Origin: an uncultured bacterium
GTDB lineage: Bacteria; Methylomirabilota; Methylomirabilia; Rokubacteriales; CSP1-6
Direction of reading: 5' to 3'
Assembly (NCBI GenBank): GCA_946479205.1
Contig: CAMLFJ010000208.1
Span: 1-6,450 of the forward strand
Length of the DNA stretch: 6,450 nt
Position numbers and translations under genes: made by a program. The first letter of the stretch is position 1. Each line of letters opens with the position of its first letter. This document shows, one piece after another, positions 6,371 to 6,450 of the stretch. The notes beneath the pieces were generated by a model, which did no database searches, had not been told where the DNA came from, and saw nothing but the letters and a program-made list of their open reading frames with translations.

Positions 6371-6450
6371 CTACTTTTGCTTGGCGACCACGTGGTCCTT
6401 GATCTTGTCGTAGGTGGCCTGGGGCACGACCTTCTTCTGCACCAGCTCGT
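6371..6450 (-). CDS. 3' end of an unidentified minus-strand gene (last 25 codons)
   Basis: Reading the minus strand from the window edge gives 25 residues ending at TAG (6373-6371). They start ELVQKKVVPQATYD and end in VVAKQK. The segment is Lys-rich and helical-looking, as at many protein C-termini. GC-rich third positions (GTG, AAG, GTC, CTG) match the coding style of the neighbouring genes, and the stop abuts the GT9 stop with no gap. Too little is present to name the protein. It is partial: the gene continues to the right of the window. Confidence 0.7.
   Translation of the reverse strand, partial: ELVQKKVVPQATYDKIKDHVVAKQK

Noticed and set aside
6386..6397. Perfect 12-bp palindrome GACCACGTGGTC just after the GT9 stop
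   Set aside because: It lies in the coding end of the next gene (Asp-His-Val-Val codons), has no loop and no T-run on either side, so it does not look like a terminator. A chance palindrome or protein-binding site cannot be told apart from one copy.
1..6450. CRISPR arrays, tRNA/rRNA genes, insertion sequences, prophage or defence genes
   Set aside because: I saw no regularly spaced repeats, cloverleaf-like segments, transposase motifs or terminal inverted repeats. Nearly every base is assigned to ordinary housekeeping or envelope-type genes.

Overview
This is a gene-dense, very GC-rich window (roughly 70% by eye) from a bacterial chromosome. It holds five essentially complete or nearly complete genes and one short gene tail, with almost no spacer DNA. 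A GT9 heptosyltransferase-type enzyme suggests an outer-membrane (LPS-making) Gram-negative. Very high GC, an LLM-class flavin/F420-type oxidoreductase, and an HpPgdA-like deacetylase together resemble soil lineages such as Rokubacteria/Methylomirabilota, or high-GC deltaproteobacteria. That placement is inference; there is no rRNA or marker gene to fix it.

Region by region: positions 1-3572 are a minus-strand operon read right to left. It encodes a MoxR-family AAA+ ATPase (3572-2637), a membrane-anchored DUF58 protein (2633-1593) and a TgpA-type multi-pass membrane transglutaminase (1591 to beyond position 1, C-terminus missing). The junctions are 3 bp and 1 bp, so translation is probably coupled. 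From 3573 to 3657 lies a short divergent promoter region. A CE4 polysaccharide deacetylase (HpPgdA/PuuE-like) runs rightward, 3658-4494. It converges on a minus-strand luciferase-like monooxygenase (LLM) family oxidoreductase (5426-4491), and the two stop codons share one CTAG. A 38-bp divergent gap (5427-5464) separates that gene from a plus-strand glycosyltransferase family 9 protein (5465-6370). Its stop directly abuts the stop of another minus-strand gene, of which only the last 25 codons are in the window.

How they fit together: MoxR, DUF58 and transglutaminase form a recurrent conserved triad. The ATPase probably acts as a chaperone-like remodeller on the DUF58 protein (MIDAS/vWA-like family), and the membrane transglutaminase has its catalytic domain outside the cytoplasm. 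The deacetylase and the GT9 enzyme fit a loose cell-envelope theme, but they are separate transcription units and no direct link is shown. The oxidoreductase has no obvious functional tie to its neighbours.

I found no mobile element, CRISPR array, tRNA, rRNA or convincing new system. The most notable non-coding pattern is that three genes have a -10-like hexamer only 8-10 nt before the ATG, which suggests leaderless or near-leaderless transcripts. Many long additional open frames exist on the opposite strands, but their composition marks them as shadows of the real genes.
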